A stretch of DNA of 64,000 nucleotides from assembly GCA_033032865.1 (NCBI GenBank), contig JAWHQI010000065.1, forward strand, positions 62,001 to 126,000. Direction: 5' to 3'. Position numbers and translations under genes: made by a program. Below are positions 11,521 to 23,834 of the stretch, in pieces. The DNA comes from Dactylorhiza incarnata (Eukaryota; Streptophyta; Magnoliopsida; Asparagales; Orchidaceae). How positions within the stretch are numbered: the stretch's first letter is position 1; the number at the start of each line of letters is the position of its first letter. Under the pieces are notes generated by a model that saw only the letters and a program-made list of their open reading frames with translations, was not told the origin of the DNA and made no database searches.

Positions 11521-11807
11521 TTTCTAAACTACCCCTTGGTCTATAGGTCTGTATGAGCATTCCTATAAATCAAGGTTACCTTTCTCACTTACTTCACTTT
11601 ACTTTGTCTGTGGTAGCCTGTTCTTATCTTGATGGTCACTTTACCATATTTATAACACTGCTCTTAATTTGTTATTACTGTCATACAGTAGTTTTCTTTA
11701 TATATGTACTCATGTTAGTATAGTTTCGATGTCATCTGCTTGATCTACTTACTACCTCAAATACCTTTTCTTTCCTCCTCCCCGCATGGTGCCTAGGAGT
11801 CGTGGGT

Positions 11808-11861
<54 letters not shown>
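11808..11861 (+). repeat. 54-base G homopolymer
   Basis: A pure run of 54 G follows 'gtcgtgggt'. The homologous position in LTR A2 (about 19248-19263) is only 'cgggggaggcgggg'. Either a real slippage expansion or an assembly/sequencing artefact could explain it. Confidence 0.9.
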
Positions 11862-11862
<1 letters not shown>

Positions 11863-12332
11863 TGACAGTGGCTTAGTCTTTTGACTAACGGTCAGTGGAC
11901 CATATCATTTTAGGAACTCGGGGAAATGCATCAGTCGTAGGAGGATGCAAGGCATGAGGAGCAGTTGCGGCGCATTACCACTACTACACGACGACAGGTT
12001 GAGGATAGTCTTTTGTTGCTTCTGCTTAGCTGTTGAGAAATGTGAGAAAGAAAGTATATTGTATTAGACATATACCGGGCCTAAGCCCATTTACTCTCTT
12101 TTCTTACATTATACTCATTGTGGACTATTGCTCATTTATATATAATGATGTTGAGCTATGATCTCTGGACTTGTGATACATATGTTCTTTGGTTGACTTA
12201 CTGCGATATGATCATTTTAGCCGGCAGGTTCGACGTCGTGCTGTGGCGTCTAACTTCGTAGTTGGAGTCACCGTAAGGCGGCAGTTCTGGGCATAAGACC
12301 CGGTTGTGAAGCAAAAAAAGGGTCTTACAAAC

Positions 12333-12344
12333 TGGTATCAGAGC
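12333..12344 (+). promoter_or_regulatory. Primer-binding site of gypsy element (tRNA-iMet type)
   Basis: TGGTATCAGAGC begins three bases after the LTR end TTACA. It is the standard plant initiator-methionine tRNA primer site, where minus-strand DNA synthesis starts. Confidence 0.9.
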
Positions 12345-14160
12345 GAAACCACGATCATAGAGGAAGTCCACAACACTGGGTCACCCCACGCGAGCATTAG
12401 TTTGGGGACAAACTAAGCAGTGGAAGCGATGATGTGCCCATGTGTAAAGATCACATTATATAGTCCTTTAATCAATGAGTTAAGCCAACCCAACTAGGAC
12501 ACTTGACTTACTAAGATGATACTCAGTGTATCCTGGTCGAAATCGATCTAATGTATAAATTCGGTTAAGGTACGAGGATACCTAGAGCGACTAAAGGAAG
12601 AGTCTAATGCGAGAGTAGCTACTTAAGGCTTAAACTCGAATGTCCCTACTTCGCCTGTCAAGGAATTACCCAAACTAAATTTAATGGCCTTAAGGGGAAT
12701 AGTTGCCTACAATCCTCAGCGGAATAGTAGGGACTCATGGACTTAACCCTCGTACCAATGACATGATTAGGTTGAGACAAACATCACACTAAGCATTAAG
12801 GGTCGGATAAGAGTTCAAGTTCAGAAGAGACCCATTTGGGATTAGCTCACATGTTGACCTTGAGAAGGTTGTCGTAAATGGTAACCGGAGAGCCTAAAGT
12901 ATGGAGAATACCGATTATTCTCAGGATGGAACCCCAAGTCTAAGGTTGTATGCCCTAAGAAATGTGTGCATACTAAGGACGAATATAACATGGTAATGTC
13001 GAGGAAACTTAGCCCAAAATAGGTAGGGGCTTATCTTTTGTTTATTGGCCAAATTAGTTACTGACTTGGGTTTTCTTAAACCTGATTTAGAAAATTTTGT
13101 ATTACAAACATAGTGACTTCGAGGTTGTTATATACGATGTTACTCGGGAAAAGATGTGATTTTGTAAAAGCATGTTTGGTGTGATGATCAACCCTCTCTG
13201 GAAAATGAGATCCTTGAAGAATTACTTCATCTTAAGTAGGCATAGATCGGATAAGAGTCAAACTTGGATAAGGGATGAACAGGTTCCTAATAACCTTGTA
13301 TGAGCGGTGGTATCATAGACCCTTAGACGACGACTTATTGGATTTAGAATATAATGCTTAAGTTTTACTATTGGTTAAAATGATTAAAACATATCTTATT
13401 TTGATCGTACAAGGGTGTCTAAGCCTGTCATGTATTAAAATGTTTGGAATTGATGAACTAAACATGAGGAGTGATTGACCACTACTATTCACGCTTACCT
13501 GACATACCCAAGTCATTAGATTGAAAACTTGCAGTTTGGTATAAGGCAACGTCATGGTAATAAGGAAGAGTAATTACGAGACTAAACTATTACAAGACAC
13601 CATGTGAATTAGATGGCGGATAGTGAAATTTATGATATTTAAGCAGCTAAGACTAAGTTGTCATGGAAGTTGAGAAATTAGTAGACGACATATTGAAGAT
13701 GTATACCTTAGGTATAACTCTGCGACCTTGATTCAGATAGAATCAAGAACCAGAATATATACGTCTGATGACATTATAATCACGGTTAGCTAGACTCGTG
13801 GCCAGGGGAAATAGATTTTGATTATCAAGTGTGATTATGGCAAAATTGCTTGAAAATTATAGGCATTAATGATGATCTCCAAAGGTTCACGAGTAAACCC
13901 TTATAAATTTTGAGGATGATGGGTCGCTTGATGATGTGATCATTCCCACTAAAGGGTAGAATTGGATAAATCGTAAAGATGTGTTGATCGATTTCTCGGC
14001 CGTACTCGAATGAATAAGAATCTGATCGTATATAGGAAATTTATAAAGTCGTTGTCTATACACACTAAACGAGAACTTTAACCACCGGAAAAATTGTGTA
14101 TTTTGAAACATGTATTTTCCCGGAATGAAGAAAGATGTCATAGATTTTGTGATGCAGGGT
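12345..14160 (+). other. Leader and unrecognised internal region of gypsy element
   Basis: About 1.8 kb follow the primer site. The first 390 bp recur after the second LTR (19749-20128). The rest shows no protein domain in any frame that I can recognise, and is probably decayed gag-pol or non-coding leader. Short reverse-strand open frames (for example 13887-14141) show no family motif. Confidence 0.5.
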
Positions 14161-14164
14161 GAGG

Positions 14165-14732
14165 TCGGTCAGCTGGAGAAGGCCGAGTGCAAGAGTCCTG
14201 GGGGACTACTCTACAACCATTGGCCGTGTTAGAGTGGACGTTCGAGGATATAATTATGGATTTCATACACATGATATAATTATGGTGACATAGGTTGTGA
14301 ATTTCGACATAGCTTTCCACCCTCAGACGGAGGTGCAGAACTCCACTGCTTTTGATCCAGGACGAGGATCCAAAGGTACTCGGCTCGGAATTTTTGGAGG
14401 ACAAAGATGCCCAGTTGCGACTGATTCGAGATAGGATGCTGGAGGCCCAGAGCAGACATACCAAGTATTATTATGCGCAACATCGTCGAGTAGAGTTCCA
14501 GGTTGGAGACCTGGTGTTTCTGAAGATACGTCTGATGCATGGAGTCTCGCTGGTACGCGGGTGGATGAAGCTCAGTCCGAGATATGTGGGGCCCTATAGG
14601 ATCCTGGAGCGGATCTACCCCTTGGCTTACAGACTAGAGATGCCGCTGGAGTTAGCGGGATTGCACGACGTCTCGCACGTCGCCGCCCTAAGGAGGGATC
14701 TACCAGTTCGGAGCAGCAGATATCTACTGTAG
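14165..14732 (+). pseudogene. Gypsy integrase remnant
   Basis: The reading KAE-CKSPGGLL, then after a one-base shift QPLAVLEWTFEDIIMDF, matches the segment between the zinc-binding domain and catalytic core of chromovirus integrases. 'AFHPQT' (about 14317-14336) marks the core, but the expected DGQSER is replaced. A large part of the core is deleted. The frame 14352-14732 continues as the C-terminal integrase domain (RMLEAQSRHTKYYYAQHRR, GDLVFLKIR, LSPRYVGPYRILERI, LPLELAGLHDVSHVAALRR-like order), ending near 14732. No intact DDE triad remains, so it cannot be active. Confidence 0.8.
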
Positions 14733-14779
14733 ATGGCCCGGTAGCTTCTGATCGATCAGTTCGCTTGGAGCCATTCAGG

Positions 14780-14940
14780 ATAGACGATACAGCAGTACGA
14801 GTCTTGCGGCGCAAGAAGGTACCGTAGGTAAAGGTCCTGTGGTAAAATCATGGACAGGAGGAGCTTATCTGGGAGCCACTGGAACTGATGCAGCAGAGGT
14901 AGTCGGTGCTCTTCAAGTCAGGTATAACTTCAATTCCTAG
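14780..14940 (+). pseudogene. Broken chromodomain of chromovirus integrase
   Basis: Directly downstream of the integrase C-terminus, one frame reads LEPFRIDDTAVRVLRRKKVP, then VKVLW, NHGQEELIWEPLELMQQR and SVLF, with stop codons between these blocks. The order matches the chromovirus chromodomain (RxLRxKxIPxVKVxWxxH...EExTWExEExMxxxYPxLF). Three in-frame stops show it is dead. It supports placing the element in the Tekay/Del group of Ty3-gypsy. Confidence 0.8.
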
Positions 14941-15025
14941 GGGATGTTACGTTCAGTTACTTTCGGTAGAAGCAAGCCTAACCTGAATTTCGGGGATGAA
15001 ATTATTATTTTTGTTTATTGAGATT

Positions 15026-18000
15026 TGTAACATCCTTATTCCTTCTAGACCCCCCTTGCATTAGGGTTAAGACTTTGGTAGTGACTAGAGGTCATGAGAT
15101 GACCCTAGGCTAAGTTGAACCTAGGCAAATTGCTAGGAGCACCCCAAAAGTGCATATGTTAATTCAACCCTAATTGGCTCAATTAGGCTGCATATGGTCA
15201 AATTGACTCTACCCTTGACCTTATGATATCATAAGGGACCCAATAGACCCAAATGCCCCATCATGGGGCCACCAATTTGACCAATTTGACCAAAGTCAAA
15301 CCTAGGCCAATTTAGGTTAAACCTACACCTTTTGGATAAATTGGCCCAATTGGGACACCACCATGACCCAACTAACTTTGGGTGGTGTTAAGGGACGCAA
15401 GACACACTCCTTGGACTAGTCAACCAATAGGTTGACCAAGTCAACACCTCAAGTCAACCTTGGTCAAACCTAGCCTAAAAAAGGAGAATTAAGCTCAAGT
15501 TGATTTCAATGGGCTAAGGATTGGACCAAGGCCCATCCTATAGCCCTTTGGATTATTTTATTTTATCTGATTAAATGGGTTTAATGGTGGAATTAATGAA
15601 TTTTCCCCCTTAATGAAGAGATAGAGAGAGAGAGAGAGAGTAGGGAGTAATGGAGGGAGGCCATGGGGCACACTCTTCCTCTTCCCCAAGCCCACCATTC
15701 ATCTCCCCTGATGCTTGGGAGGAGATTCCCCATCAATTACAACCCACAACCATCAAAGAGGGGTCATTAATGGCATGTCCGAATTCTTTTCCCCTCAAAT
15801 CCCCCTATACAGCCCCTCATTCTCAAATCCAACTCCACCATTAGCTTCAAAAGGTGGATGGCAGTCGAAATCATATATTGGATCGAAAGTTTTGGTGGAG
15901 AATCAAGGATTCGGCAAGGAGGAGCTTAGAGGCGGCCGGAAATGGCGCACCACCTCCGCCACCGTCGTCGGGCTCCAATAAAGGTCCACTTCTCCTCCTC
16001 TCCCCTTGTGCTAGTATCCTAGATCGATTAGGAGAGACATCGGGCTCAATTGAGCCGGTCCAAGGAGAGAAATTTCCATGGAAATTTGGAGTTGCGAGTT
16101 TGCCGGAAACGGTCTCTCCGGCGGTCGTGCCACCGCCCGTCGATATCCACCACCTCAACGGAGGTGGTGGTGGTGGTGGTGGTGGCCGGTCCGGGAGGTA
16201 GCTAGGTGGACGGGATTAAGGGCTGGAAAAGCTCCAGGTCGGGCAAATCATGGATGTTGGCTGGAGGTAGAAGAGGTAATCAGAGCCGTTGATTTGGACA
16301 GAATAATTAATATATAAATTATTATGTATATTTGGTCACCTAGAAATGAGATTTTTGCTCCTTAAAACTGAGGCTTTTAGAGGCCATTTCAAGAAAAGTG
16401 ACCAGAGACAAGTTATAGATTTTTGTGTCTAGTTTAATTTAAAATTTATTTGAGCCAGTTTGGCCCACTGGTTTGACCGCAACACTCATTTTGGTGCAAG
16501 GTGTCATTAGGTTGACCATAAATTAAAATGGGTGCCCCCCACTAAACTATTCATCCAAATGCTTTGAAATTTGGACCATAGGCTAGTTATACTAACACAC
16601 TCATCATATCCAAAAATGGGAATTTATGGAGATAAGTTTTCTATAATTTTTGTAAACATTTAATAATTAATGTATGAATTAGTTAGAGGGTCTATTGTCC
16701 TCAAAACCCTCCAAAATTTTGGTTGGTGATTCTAGGGGTAATCATATGACCTTGGTAAAAATTTCAGCACCTTTGGAGTTGATTTGACTAGGTATTATAG
16801 TGTTTTAAAATTGGTCAACTAAGAGAAAAATTAGGTCAATATACCCAAATGCTCTTGATGGATTTGAGGGGTCAATCATCATCCAAATGTGGTGAAACTT
16901 TGACAACTGCTTTGATATCACATAAAACACCCTCACAAATGGTTTTTGGTGGTTTGGGGTTGATATGTCCTAAAATACTAGTTTGAACCCTAGGGTTGCT
17001 CATATGAGCATTGTGAAGGACATGGGGTCACATATCCTTGGAATGACTTGAAAATTGGTAGGTAGTTTCATGGGGTGGAAATAAGTCATGGATAATTTTT
17101 CTAATATTTTTAGTAATTTTAATACCCACTGAATTGCTTATTATTTAATTAGGCCACCTTCCTTCAAAATGAAATTACATGTCCATACATGCTAGGATGA
17201 TTATGGAACTTTGTCAGTGAGTTTATATTGATGATATTATTCTCTGATAATTTTTCTTTGAATTTTTGATTGATATATATATAATACTTCATTCACAACC
17301 CACAATATTTGCCAGAGTTGTAAGAAAATTAATTATGGGTTTAATACTCACTGAGAAATTATGAAACTTGGTCAGAGGATTTTTAGAGCAGACATATGAT
17401 CTGTAAATTTTGGTATAATTTTTGGAAGAATTTACAAGTAGGTTCCTTCACAAAATGTCCTATGTTGGACTTTCATTAAATTAATTATTTGGGTGATCAA
17501 AGGAATTTTAAATATTATTATTTCTGGCCAATAGACTTCACTGGTCATCATAGACCTCTGGAAATTTTATCATAAATTTTGGATGAATAATTTTTGTACT
17601 TCCTTCATGATCCTACCTATTTGGTTAATTGTTTAATATTTTATTTGTTGTCAAAACTTTCTGGAAACTAGTGATATTCATACCTTGTTGTTATTTTGTT
17701 ATTATAAAATTGTGAGAATTTTATCGAGGTCATTACTTGTCAGAATCTCATACTTCATGTTCAAATCCATAGGTGGTCTGATTTTAGGAAAATTATTTTA
17801 ATGACCAAATAAATTAGGAAAATTACAAGTTTCTGAACTTAGGCTTAGAATGTCATGATGGACCCCCAATAAAAATCTTAGAGCTTCTAGATGAGAATTT
17901 GGAGTCTTTCTCTTTTTATCCATCATGTAGTTCAAATGGTCTACGTATAGTGAAAATGCTGAATTAGGATAAACATGTAGGTCTTATATGGGGAGTTAAA

Positions 18001-19733
18001 GAAGTTGGTGCACCTAGACTGACTGTGTTTGGAAGGGGTCACCAAAAAGAGGGTAGGGGTGAGATGCCTGGTTGACTAGGAGGCAAGATTGTACTCGGGA
18101 TCGACGATAGATCGTCCTTCCCTTGGGATGTCATAAAACACTTAGGGTAGTTCAAGTGTAATGGTAAGAGGGGTATGGTTATGGGTAATTACCAACAATA
18201 GTAAGTTTCTTAGAAAGGGAGCTTTGGGGTTCAACCTATCGTAGCTCCTAGTACCGCTGAAGCCCCTCACGGGGTAGTCCCCGGGAAGTTCAAGATTAAC
18301 CATAAACCGTAGGATTAAACTGTTAAGCAAGATTAACTCTTAATAATGCACATTCACACACCCCGTTGTTATGAGAGGTTAGCCTGGTTTAGTGTCACGA
18401 GCGATAGGCTCGGTGGTTGTGGAGACCGACTGGATGGTTCGGCGAGCCAGTGGCTCGGAAGGTTGTTGTGATAGACAGGTTAGTCCGGGGAGCTGAGGAC
18501 TCGGAGATTTATATATATTCATGGTTGCATGTGCATAAAGTGGCGGGTCTTCGGTATTGGACGGCTGTTCACTACGACGTCGATATGTTGACTCGGCAAG
18601 TGTGACTTTGCACTTATCCAAGGAAAGACTGGTGGAACAGCCAACAAGAGTACGCAGGCGCTCCGCAGTTGTGTTCTTCACGTTGAGGCGTACGATAGGT
18701 CTAGGTTAGGTAGTGTGAATACCAACCTAGAGGTGGGCGAGACCCAACCCACCGCTTCTGTTTTCCACTACGGGGGTATCTTGGGAGTCTTAGTTAGCTC
18801 CAAAAAGGAGGAACTAAAGGTCTGTGCGCATAGAGTCGGGTGTGTGTTTTGCACTTGTGTGAACATAACATTAATCATCATAACACTGCATGTCATAGCA
18901 TAAGCATTGCATTTCAACCCCTACCCATATCGTATAAATTGGTATGTGACTTTTTATACGATATGTCTTGCTAAACGCCCCCTTGGTCTATAGGTCTGTA
19001 TGGACATTCCTATAAATCAAGGTTACCATTCTTACTTAATTCACTTTACTTTGTCTGTTGTAGCCTGTTCTTATCTTGCTGTTTACTTTACCATATTTAT
19101 AACACTGCTTTTACTTTGTTATTACTGTCATACAGTAGTTATTTTTATATATGTACTCATGCTAGTATAGTTCCGCTCTTATCTGCTTGATCTACTTACT
19201 ACCTTAAATAACTTTCCTTTCCTCCTCCCCGCACGGTGCCTATGAGTCGCGGGGGAGGCGGGGATGACAGTGGCTTAGTATTTTGACTAACGGTCAGTGA
19301 ACCATATCATTTTAGGAACTTGAGGAGATACATCAGTCACAGGAGGATGCAAGGCATGAGGAGCAATTGCGGCGCATTACCACTACTACACGACGACAGG
19401 TTGAGGATAGTCTTTTGTTGCTTCCGCTTAGCTGTTGAGACATGTGAGAAAGAGATTATATTTTATTAGACATATACTGGGCCTAAGCCCATTTACTCTC
19501 TTTTCTTAAGTTATACTCATTGCGGATTATTGCACATTTATATATAATGATGTTGAGATGTGATCTGTGGACTTGTGATACATATGTTCTTTTGTTGGCT
19601 TACTGACATGTGATCGTTTTAGCCGGCAGGATCGGCGTCGTGCGGTGGCGTCTAACTTGGTAGTTGGAGTCACTCTAAGGCGGCGGTTCTGGGCATAAGA
19701 CCCGGTTGTGAAGCAAAAAAAAGGGGTCTGACA
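15026..19733 (+). repeat. Gypsy LTR A2 (4,708 bp)
   Basis: It runs from TGTAACATCC to TCTGACA and aligns with LTR A1 over its whole length apart from the solo copia LTR. Upstream, at about 14985-15003, 'aatttcggggatgaaatt' resembles the purine-rich end of Tekay/Del internal regions, although 22 bp separate it from the LTR start. Unusually for a downstream LTR, a primer-binding site follows at 19737. Differences from A1 include a missing segment near 8290 of A1 and many point changes, so the pair is not recent. Confidence 0.75.
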
Positions 19734-19736
19734 AAC

Positions 19737-19748
19737 TGGTATCAGAGC
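19737..19748 (+). promoter_or_regulatory. Second primer-binding site (tRNA-iMet type)
   Basis: TGGTATCAGAGC begins three bases after LTR A2 ends. It is the same as at 12333. Its presence shows that LTR A2 was also the 5' LTR of an element. Confidence 0.9.
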
Positions 19749-20128
19749 AAAACCACGATCATAGAGAAAGTAAGTGCGAGCATTAGTTTGGGGACAAACT
19801 AAGCAGTGGAAGCGATGATGTGCCCATGTATAAGGATCACATTATATAGTCCTTTAATCAATGAGTTAAGCCAACCCAACTAGGACACTTGACTTACCAA
19901 GATGATACTCAGCGTATCCTGGTCGAAATCGACCTTAGGTATAAATTCGGTTACGGTACGAGGATACCTAGAGCGACTAAAGGAAGAGTCTAACGCGAGA
20001 GTAGCTACTTAAGGCTTAAACTCGGATGTCCCTACTTCGCCTGTCAAGGAATTACCCAAACTAAATTTAATGGCCTTAGGGAGAATAGTTGCCTACAATC
20101 CTTAGCGGAATAGTAGGGGACTCGTGGA
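19749..20128 (+). other. Second copy of gypsy leader, truncated
   Basis: It is collinear with 12345-12740 (for example 'tttggggacaaactaagcag', 'gaatagttgcctacaatcc'), with one deletion near 19770. Homology ends at 'gactcgtgga' and sequence of LTR B follows. No coding region is seen. Confidence 0.75.
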
Positions 20129-22399
20129 ACAGGGAAAGGAGTTGAAATCGAGTCTTAGTTTGTTGGATTTGGTGGAGAGGAGAAAAATCGGCATAGGAGC
20201 AAGCTTGGAGGTTCGACCATGATAAATAGGGCAAATCACCGTCAAAGAGACTCAATCAAGGTCAGTTTCTCCTTCTCTCCCTCTATGCTAGATCCTTAGA
20301 TCACTAGGAATCTAATTTGGGCTCAAGGGAGCCTAGATCTAGGTTTTCAATTTCAGTTTTCATGGCTGATTTGGCCCATGTGGCAAATCCTGTATAGGTG
20401 GTTTTTGGCTGAGATATCGCCGCCAAACGCGATCCACCACCTCAACGGAAGCGATGGTGGTGGTCGGTCGTGGAGGTGGACTGGTTGCCGAGAAATCAAG
20501 GTGGAAGTTGCTCCAGGACGGGACAATCCTGGCCATCGGCTAGATGAGGAAGATGAACGGATCCTGTCCAATATGCTTTACGATTCCCGCAGATCTGTTG
20601 TTTGCAGACCAAATGTTATTAAATAGCTGTATGATTTTGTCACATTATTTACAACGTATTCATATTTGATTTTATGCCACTTAGAGGCTGTTTTAGGAAA
20701 AATTTCCAGAGATAAACATTGTAGATCTTAGTGTCTACTTTCCATAGAAACTTAAATCACACCATTTGGATCCCTACAACCCCCAGAAATGGAATTTTAC
20801 TGAGATGTGTCCTAAGGGAGGACCAGTCATTAAAATGTGAATATACTTCACATGGATGAGTGCATGAGCCTAATATTTTGTCCATGCATGTTTATACCCT
20901 AGACACACTCACCCCTGCCCAAAAATCAAAAATTTTGGACAACATTTTTCTATAGTCTTGACAAAAATATGATTTATCAAATACATGAACTTTAAGTGGC
21001 TAGACCAAGTCAAATTGACCCAAATCTTGGGTGGCATGTAGATTAGGGGTATCATAAGTCTCTGGTAAAAATTTGAGACCATTTGGAGCTATGCATGTGG
21101 GTGTATTCCACTTACATGAAAATATAGTTAATGAAATTTGGTGTGCATATGCACAAATATGTGTTTTGTGATTTTATCACAAATGACTTGATGTATGTCA
21201 ATGAAATTTTGTCCATGCACATGTTATGATGAAAGGTATTATATCTGGTGAGATTAAGATTTTTGGAGTTAAAAATCCCAGATATTTATTTAATGGTAAA
21301 TATTTCACAAATTAAGTTAATGAAATAAAAGTGACCAAATGAATTAGAAAAATTCTGATTTTTTGTGACATGCCATATTAGGTCATATTACATCCCTGGA
21401 AATTTCATTAGAATTTTTTGGAGTCATTTACCTTGAGGAATATCAATAATTTCATTTGTTACACTTATGTATGTTTGAATTATTTATGGTCAAAACATCT
21501 TAGAAATTTATAAATCTCTGGCTAGATGATTTTTGTAGCATTTTGAACCTCAGGTATTTTTTTTTTTTTTTGAATTTGTGGAAAGATAATTAAGGTACTT
21601 CTTTTGTAAAATGACACTTGGGGATTAATATTCACTTACTGAAATTATGAACAAATTATATAGGAAAAATTATGAACCTATGTATAACACATTATTTTGT
21701 CAATATATACTTGTGATAATTTATTTAGAACAATTGGATATTTGTAATTAGTACTTCATGTGTAAATTGACTAAGTGTCACATATTGATTAAATATGAAT
21801 TTTGGCCAAATTAAATTAAGAAATATTTGAATCTCTGGAAAGTTATCTTTCATGACATGTAGAACCTATGAATTTATTTTAGATGTATTGACCATGTAAT
21901 TTGGATAGTTACTTCACAAATGACATGAATAACACATCTTGAATAATATTGGTCTGTGTATAGCAAAAATATCATTTTTATTGATTTGACCAGTGAAATC
22001 ACTTTAGAAAGTGAAGGGTTCTTGACAAGAACATTAGAGAGATCAAGTTGCATCTCTGGATTATCTTGGAGCATATAGATTAGAATGATTGAGGTTTACA
22101 CTATTCACTTGATTAAGCGAGTTAGAAATGAGCTGCATTTTAATAGAAATGAAATTAATACACTATAATTTAGCTCATTTAATTTAAATATGAGACAAAA
22201 TATTATATGCCATTTTTAGGCACTTCCAAACAATTTCAGGGGAAGTGCCCAACATGAAAAATGTGGTGGTACAATATGACAGATCTTTGCTCAGATTCCA
22301 AATAATTCTTAGAATTTTTGGGGAACGTTTACCCTACCGTTTGAGTAATTATTGACATATTATTTTATTGCCATATAATTGAAATTTAAGGAGATCCCC

Positions 22400-23390
22400 T
22401 AGGGCCCGTTCGTTTGGACAGAATTGGAATTTGATATTAGAATTTGATATTGAGATTCAATATTCAGAATTGAAATTGGTCTAATACCAATTTCAGCGTT
22501 CGCCTAATAAACAATATTGGTGAATATTGTGAAATTAATCAATTCTTTTGTTCGTTTGTTACATAAGATTCAATCTAAGAATTTAAAAATATTATAAAGA
22601 AACAATTTTTTTTACATATATAATAAAAAATGGGTCTGCTGAAAAAAAATGCGCGCCCGGGTGAAATACGCTTGCCCGGGCGAAAAATGCGCGCCCGGGC
22701 GAAAAAATGCCCGCCCCGGCGAAAAAACGCCCGCCCCGGCGACAAACAATGTGCCCGGGCGACAAACAATGCGCACGTGCGACAAACGCGAGCCCGAGCG
22801 ACAAAACGCGCGCCCGGGCGACAAACGCGCGCCCATGAGAAAATGGCGCGCGCGGGCGAAAAATGCTCGCCCGGGAGAAAAACTCATGCCCGGGCGACAA
22901 TACGCGGGCCCGGGCGACAATACGAGCGCCCGTGCGACAATACGCGCGCCCGGGCGACAATACGCGGGCCCGGGCGACAATACGCACGCCCGGGCGAAAA
23001 ATGCCCGCCCGGGCGAAAAATGAGGTTCGGGCGAAAAAACGTGCGTCAGGGCGAAAATATGCACAACACTGCTGGATCATCGGAAGATTGTGAGTCGCTG
23101 CTGGAATGTGTAGGAGAAGTCATAACGAGTCAGAATGTCGAGGAGGAACGGGAAGCGCAGTCAAGGAGTCGTTGTTCCACTTTTTTTTATCGGGATTAAA
23201 TTGAGCGAGCCAAATTCGCTCAATTCTGATATGTCCAGCTAGATTTTGTATGGAGGCTAAAATTAATTTCATGATATTCAACTCAAATTCTAATTCTTAA
23301 AGCTACCTAAGAACCGAACGGCGTAATTGGTAGTCGTCGTCGAATTTCAATTCGAAGTCTTCAATTCCATGCAAACGAACGAGAGCTTAG
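22400..23390. mobile_element. TIR element (about 990 bp) carrying a minisatellite
   Basis: The left end TAGGGCCCGTTCGTTTG and the reverse complement of the right end CTAAGCTCTCGTTCGTTTG share CGTTCGTTTG and a following GAATTG. They form imperfect terminal inverted repeats of the type seen in small plant DNA transposons. Just inside the TIRs are AT-rich arms built of 'gaattgaaatt' words. No clear target duplication is visible, so the superfamily is open. The centre (22649-23060) is a GC-rich tandem array. No transposase is encoded. Confidence 0.65.
22649..23060 (+). repeat. GC-rich 19-22-bp minisatellite
   Basis: About 21 units of the type GCGCCCGGGCGACAATAC / GCGCCCGGGCGAAAAAT lie in tandem. 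Units carry the SmaI-like palindrome CCCGGG followed by CGA and an A-rich spacer. The surrounding DNA is AT-rich, so the array is a sharp GC island dense in CpG. Several frames are open across it on both strands (minus 22592-23080; plus 22630-23199), giving Arg/Pro/Ala-rich products. I regard these as a by-product of a repeat that rarely forms stop codons, not as genes. Confidence 0.9.
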
Positions 23391-23834
23391 ATTTTTTTTT
23401 TTTACCAAATTTCAGTGGGAGAATAATTTGTCATGTTACACTATGGATAAAAATATTAGAGCATTTTGAGGTCAGAAATCAATAGATTTCATTTGGACAA
23501 ATTAGGTGCTTTAAATCCTTGTTAAATAGTTTAAACCACATTATGACATTTTATGATTGAAATATTTCTCTAAATATTCAAGATATGGTGATGAAATTTG
23601 GTGTGATAGTGAGTTAGGCCAAAAATTATATGATTTTTGGGGCATTTCTGTTATATAGTTTTAGTAAAATAAAATCATATTATTTGATGGTTATACAAAT
23701 GAAATAACTTGAGCATGTGGGATCACTTTACTACTAAATTTTAGTATAAATCTGCCATATTTACATCTTGCGAATAATTTTTGAAGCAATTGGATGACTT
23801 TGAAAGAAATTAAATTTGATTAGCCAATCAGGGT

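Larger units (their letters stand above)
5909..12329 (+). repeat. Gypsy LTR A1, interrupted by a solo copia LTR
   Basis: The LTR runs from TGTAACATCC (5909) to GGGTCTTACA (12329). Without the inserted copia LTR and one target duplication (1,739 bp) it is about 4,682 bp. It aligns end to end with 15026-19733. It contains a (GA)n run at 6494-6536 and a (GGT)n run near 7068-7084. A G homopolymer of 54 bases lies where the other copy has only 'cgggggaggcgggg'. Short open frames occur in several phases, but none shows a family motif or agrees with its counterpart in the other LTR. Confidence 0.75.
5909..20128 (+). mobile_element. Tekay/Del-like Ty3-gypsy element, LTR-INT-LTR-INT
   Basis: Two LTRs of about 4.7 kb (5909-12329 without its insertion, and 15026-19733) flank an internal region of only 2.7 kb. 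Each LTR is followed by the same tRNA-iMet-type primer-binding site TGGTATCAGAGC. The internal region keeps a leader, an integrase C-terminal part and a broken chromodomain, so it belongs to the chromovirus branch of Ty3-gypsy (Tekay/Del by LTR start and domain content). Gag, protease and reverse transcriptase are missing. After the second LTR the leader starts again (19734-20128) and then breaks into LTR B. This order points to unequal recombination between tandem or related copies, followed by a deletion at the right side. It cannot move by itself. Confidence 0.7.

Noticed and set aside
22592..23199. Long open frames on both strands over 22592-23199 as Arg/Pro-rich proteins
   Set aside because: They coincide with the minisatellite, are open in several phases at once because the unit seldom makes stop codons, and have no start context or conserved domain.
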